Source: Ureaplasma sp. (lineage in GTDB: Bacteria; Bacillota_I; Bacilli_A; Mycoplasmatales; Mycoplasmoidaceae). From it: DNA of 64,000 nt. The position numbers were made by a program, and so were the translations under genes. The notes below the pieces were generated by a model. That model was not told the DNA's origin. It ran no database searches and was given only the letters and a program-made list of their open reading frames with translations. Shown here one piece after another: positions 63,001 to 64,000 of this stretch (within the stretch, counting starts at the first letter, position 1; each line of letters opens with the position of its first letter). Location of the stretch: assembly GCA_020024695.1 (NCBI GenBank), contig JAHHTK010000001.1, positions 1 to 64,000 of the forward strand. The letters run 5' to 3'.

Positions 63001-64000
63001 TGATAACTCTGAATATGATATTGATGACTTTGATAGTGCTGAATCATTATTAGAAAGAGCAAAAACCTCTTGATGAAATGAATATCAATTAAAGAACCAC
63101 TACCGTTCTTGATCAAAATCCTTAATGGAATTCAGTAACAAATATATTTATAACAACACCCTTGAAATTGCTTCTAAGAGTGACTATTTAACTTCAGCGA
63201 TTGATGTCATTGATGTCAATGGAACCTGAACAGGAGAAAACTTAGCTGAAGCGAAAAAAGTCGTGGAATTATTAATTGAAAACTATGATAAATATCAAAA
63301 GATTTTAATTATTACTTTCAACTCAAAACAATCCCAAGTAATTGAAAACTTATTAAGTGAACAATCCCGAACCTTACCAGATGCTTTAAAAGATAAATTA
63401 GAAACTGATCAAATCATGATTTCTAACCTTGAAAACGTCCAAGGGAATGAAGGGGATTTAGTCATTTTATCAGTTGCTTATGGTAAAAATGCTGAAGGCA
63501 TTTTAAGAAACAACTTCGGTCCTTTAAATGCTCATGGGGGTTTAAACCGTTTAAACGTTGCAATTACCAGAGCAAAACAAAAAATGATTATTGTCAAATC
63601 CTTAATGGGTTATGAAATTAAGGTTTCTAACCAAGATAACCAAAACGCTTTAATCTTCAAAAAATTTATTGAATTCGCTGATAATTTCCAACATGAATTA
63701 TCTACCGATCAAGAAATTACCAACATGGAAAACCAAGCCTTAGTGGATTTTGAAAGTGACACCTTAAAAGAAATTTATGGGGAATTAATGATTAAATTAC
63801 CTTCTAAATATCAAATTTTAGGTAATTTAAACATTGGGACTAAAAAATTAGACTTTGCTATCATTAACCGTGCTACTAAAGAAATCGTCAAGGGCATCAT
63901 TGTCGAACGTTGAAAAGAAAACCGCACCCTTCAATTGATGATTGAAGATATTGACCGTCAATATTTCTTAGAAGAACGGGGCTATTCCATCTTTAGAATC
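60023..64000 (+). CDS. Very large SF1 helicase with C-terminal nuclease-like domain (3' partial)
   Basis: At least 1326 residues; the gene runs past the window. ATG 60023 follows AAAGGAAAAGC. The N-terminal 330 residues are helical with no motif I know. The SF1 helicase core (DNA2/AAA_11-12) is spread out: Walker A YGPPGTGKSE (residues 339-346) and Walker B FDEAS (Asp954-Glu955), then AGDDKQLKP, NHYRSW, and VAITRAKQKMII. A long insert of about 600 residues lies between Walker A and B. The final 80 residues (LGNLNIGTKKLDFAII..., the last residues EERGYSIFRI) fit the VSR-like MTES_1575 endonuclease fold, with a degenerate middle. Candidate homolog of the large helicase found in other mycoplasmas (for example MG140); a defence role is open. 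Confidence 0.85.

Overview
The window is AT-rich chromosomal DNA from a wall-less mollicute (Mycoplasma-type bacterium) that reads UGA as tryptophan. Many genes, including smc, ftsY, infB, nusA, parC, parE, topA, pgk and ppa, are continuous only when TGA is read as Trp, and TGA falls at conserved Trp positions; TGG is also used. Lipoproteins with MKK-type signals, two DUF31-type serine proteases and a tmRNA whose tag ends in a hydrophobic stretch fit this. I cannot name the species. Coordinates below were built with genetic code 4, so genes that look broken under the standard code are given as single CDSs.

Layout. 1-1826 (+): end of an unknown gene, a lipoprotein and an unknown 290-aa protein. 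1829-2325 (-): tmRNA with tRNA-Ala one base downstream. 2388-7948 (-): smc, ftsY, ylxM, a helical protein resembling the trigger-factor C-domain, and a GntR/UTRA regulator. 8011-12411 (-): nusA, ylxR, infB, rbfA and a small membrane protein, with a hairpin in the nusA leader. 12416-18892 (-): ppa, lspA, rluD-like, tsaB, rimI, ybeY, dgkA, era, recO and a tail-anchored unknown. 19017-22853 (+): a polytopic membrane protein, a small unknown and a membrane protein with a long Glu/Val/Pro-rich domain. 22894-29194: an accessory island with gene relics, three paralogous lipoproteins and two copies (one truncated) of an ABC-ATPase-like gene that lacks its signature and Walker B. 29321-33977 (-): pgk-deoD-hup, a TtcA-like protein and a DUF368-like membrane protein.

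34031-35781 (+): tlyA-like and dinB, overlapping tail to tail with a long minus-strand operon, 35749-42610: asp23-like, fakA, plsX, rnc, truB, ribF, ruvA, ruvB. rpmB (+) diverges from it. 43055-52147 (-): parE, parC, yqeG, yqeH, nadD-yqeK fusion, mtnN and a BspA-like leucine-rich lipoprotein. 52221-57835: plsY (+), rnhC (-), acpS (+) and two DUF31 serine proteases (+). 57890-59824 (-): topA. 60023-64000 (+): a very large SF1 helicase with a C-terminal nuclease-like domain that runs off the window.

How the genes work together. FakA, PlsX, PlsY and AcpS outline phospholipid synthesis from scavenged fatty acids. FtsY, YlxM, LspA and the lipoproteins outline membrane targeting and lipoprotein export. 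NusA, InfB, RbfA, Era, YqeH, YbeY, RluD-like and TlyA-like proteins cover transcription and ribosome assembly. Parallel operons have minimal spacing and frequent TAATG or longer overlaps. The most unusual parts are the lipoprotein/half-ABC island, the trigger-factor-C-like gene inside the SRP-receptor operon, the tmRNA/tRNA-Ala tandem and the helicase-nuclease gene.
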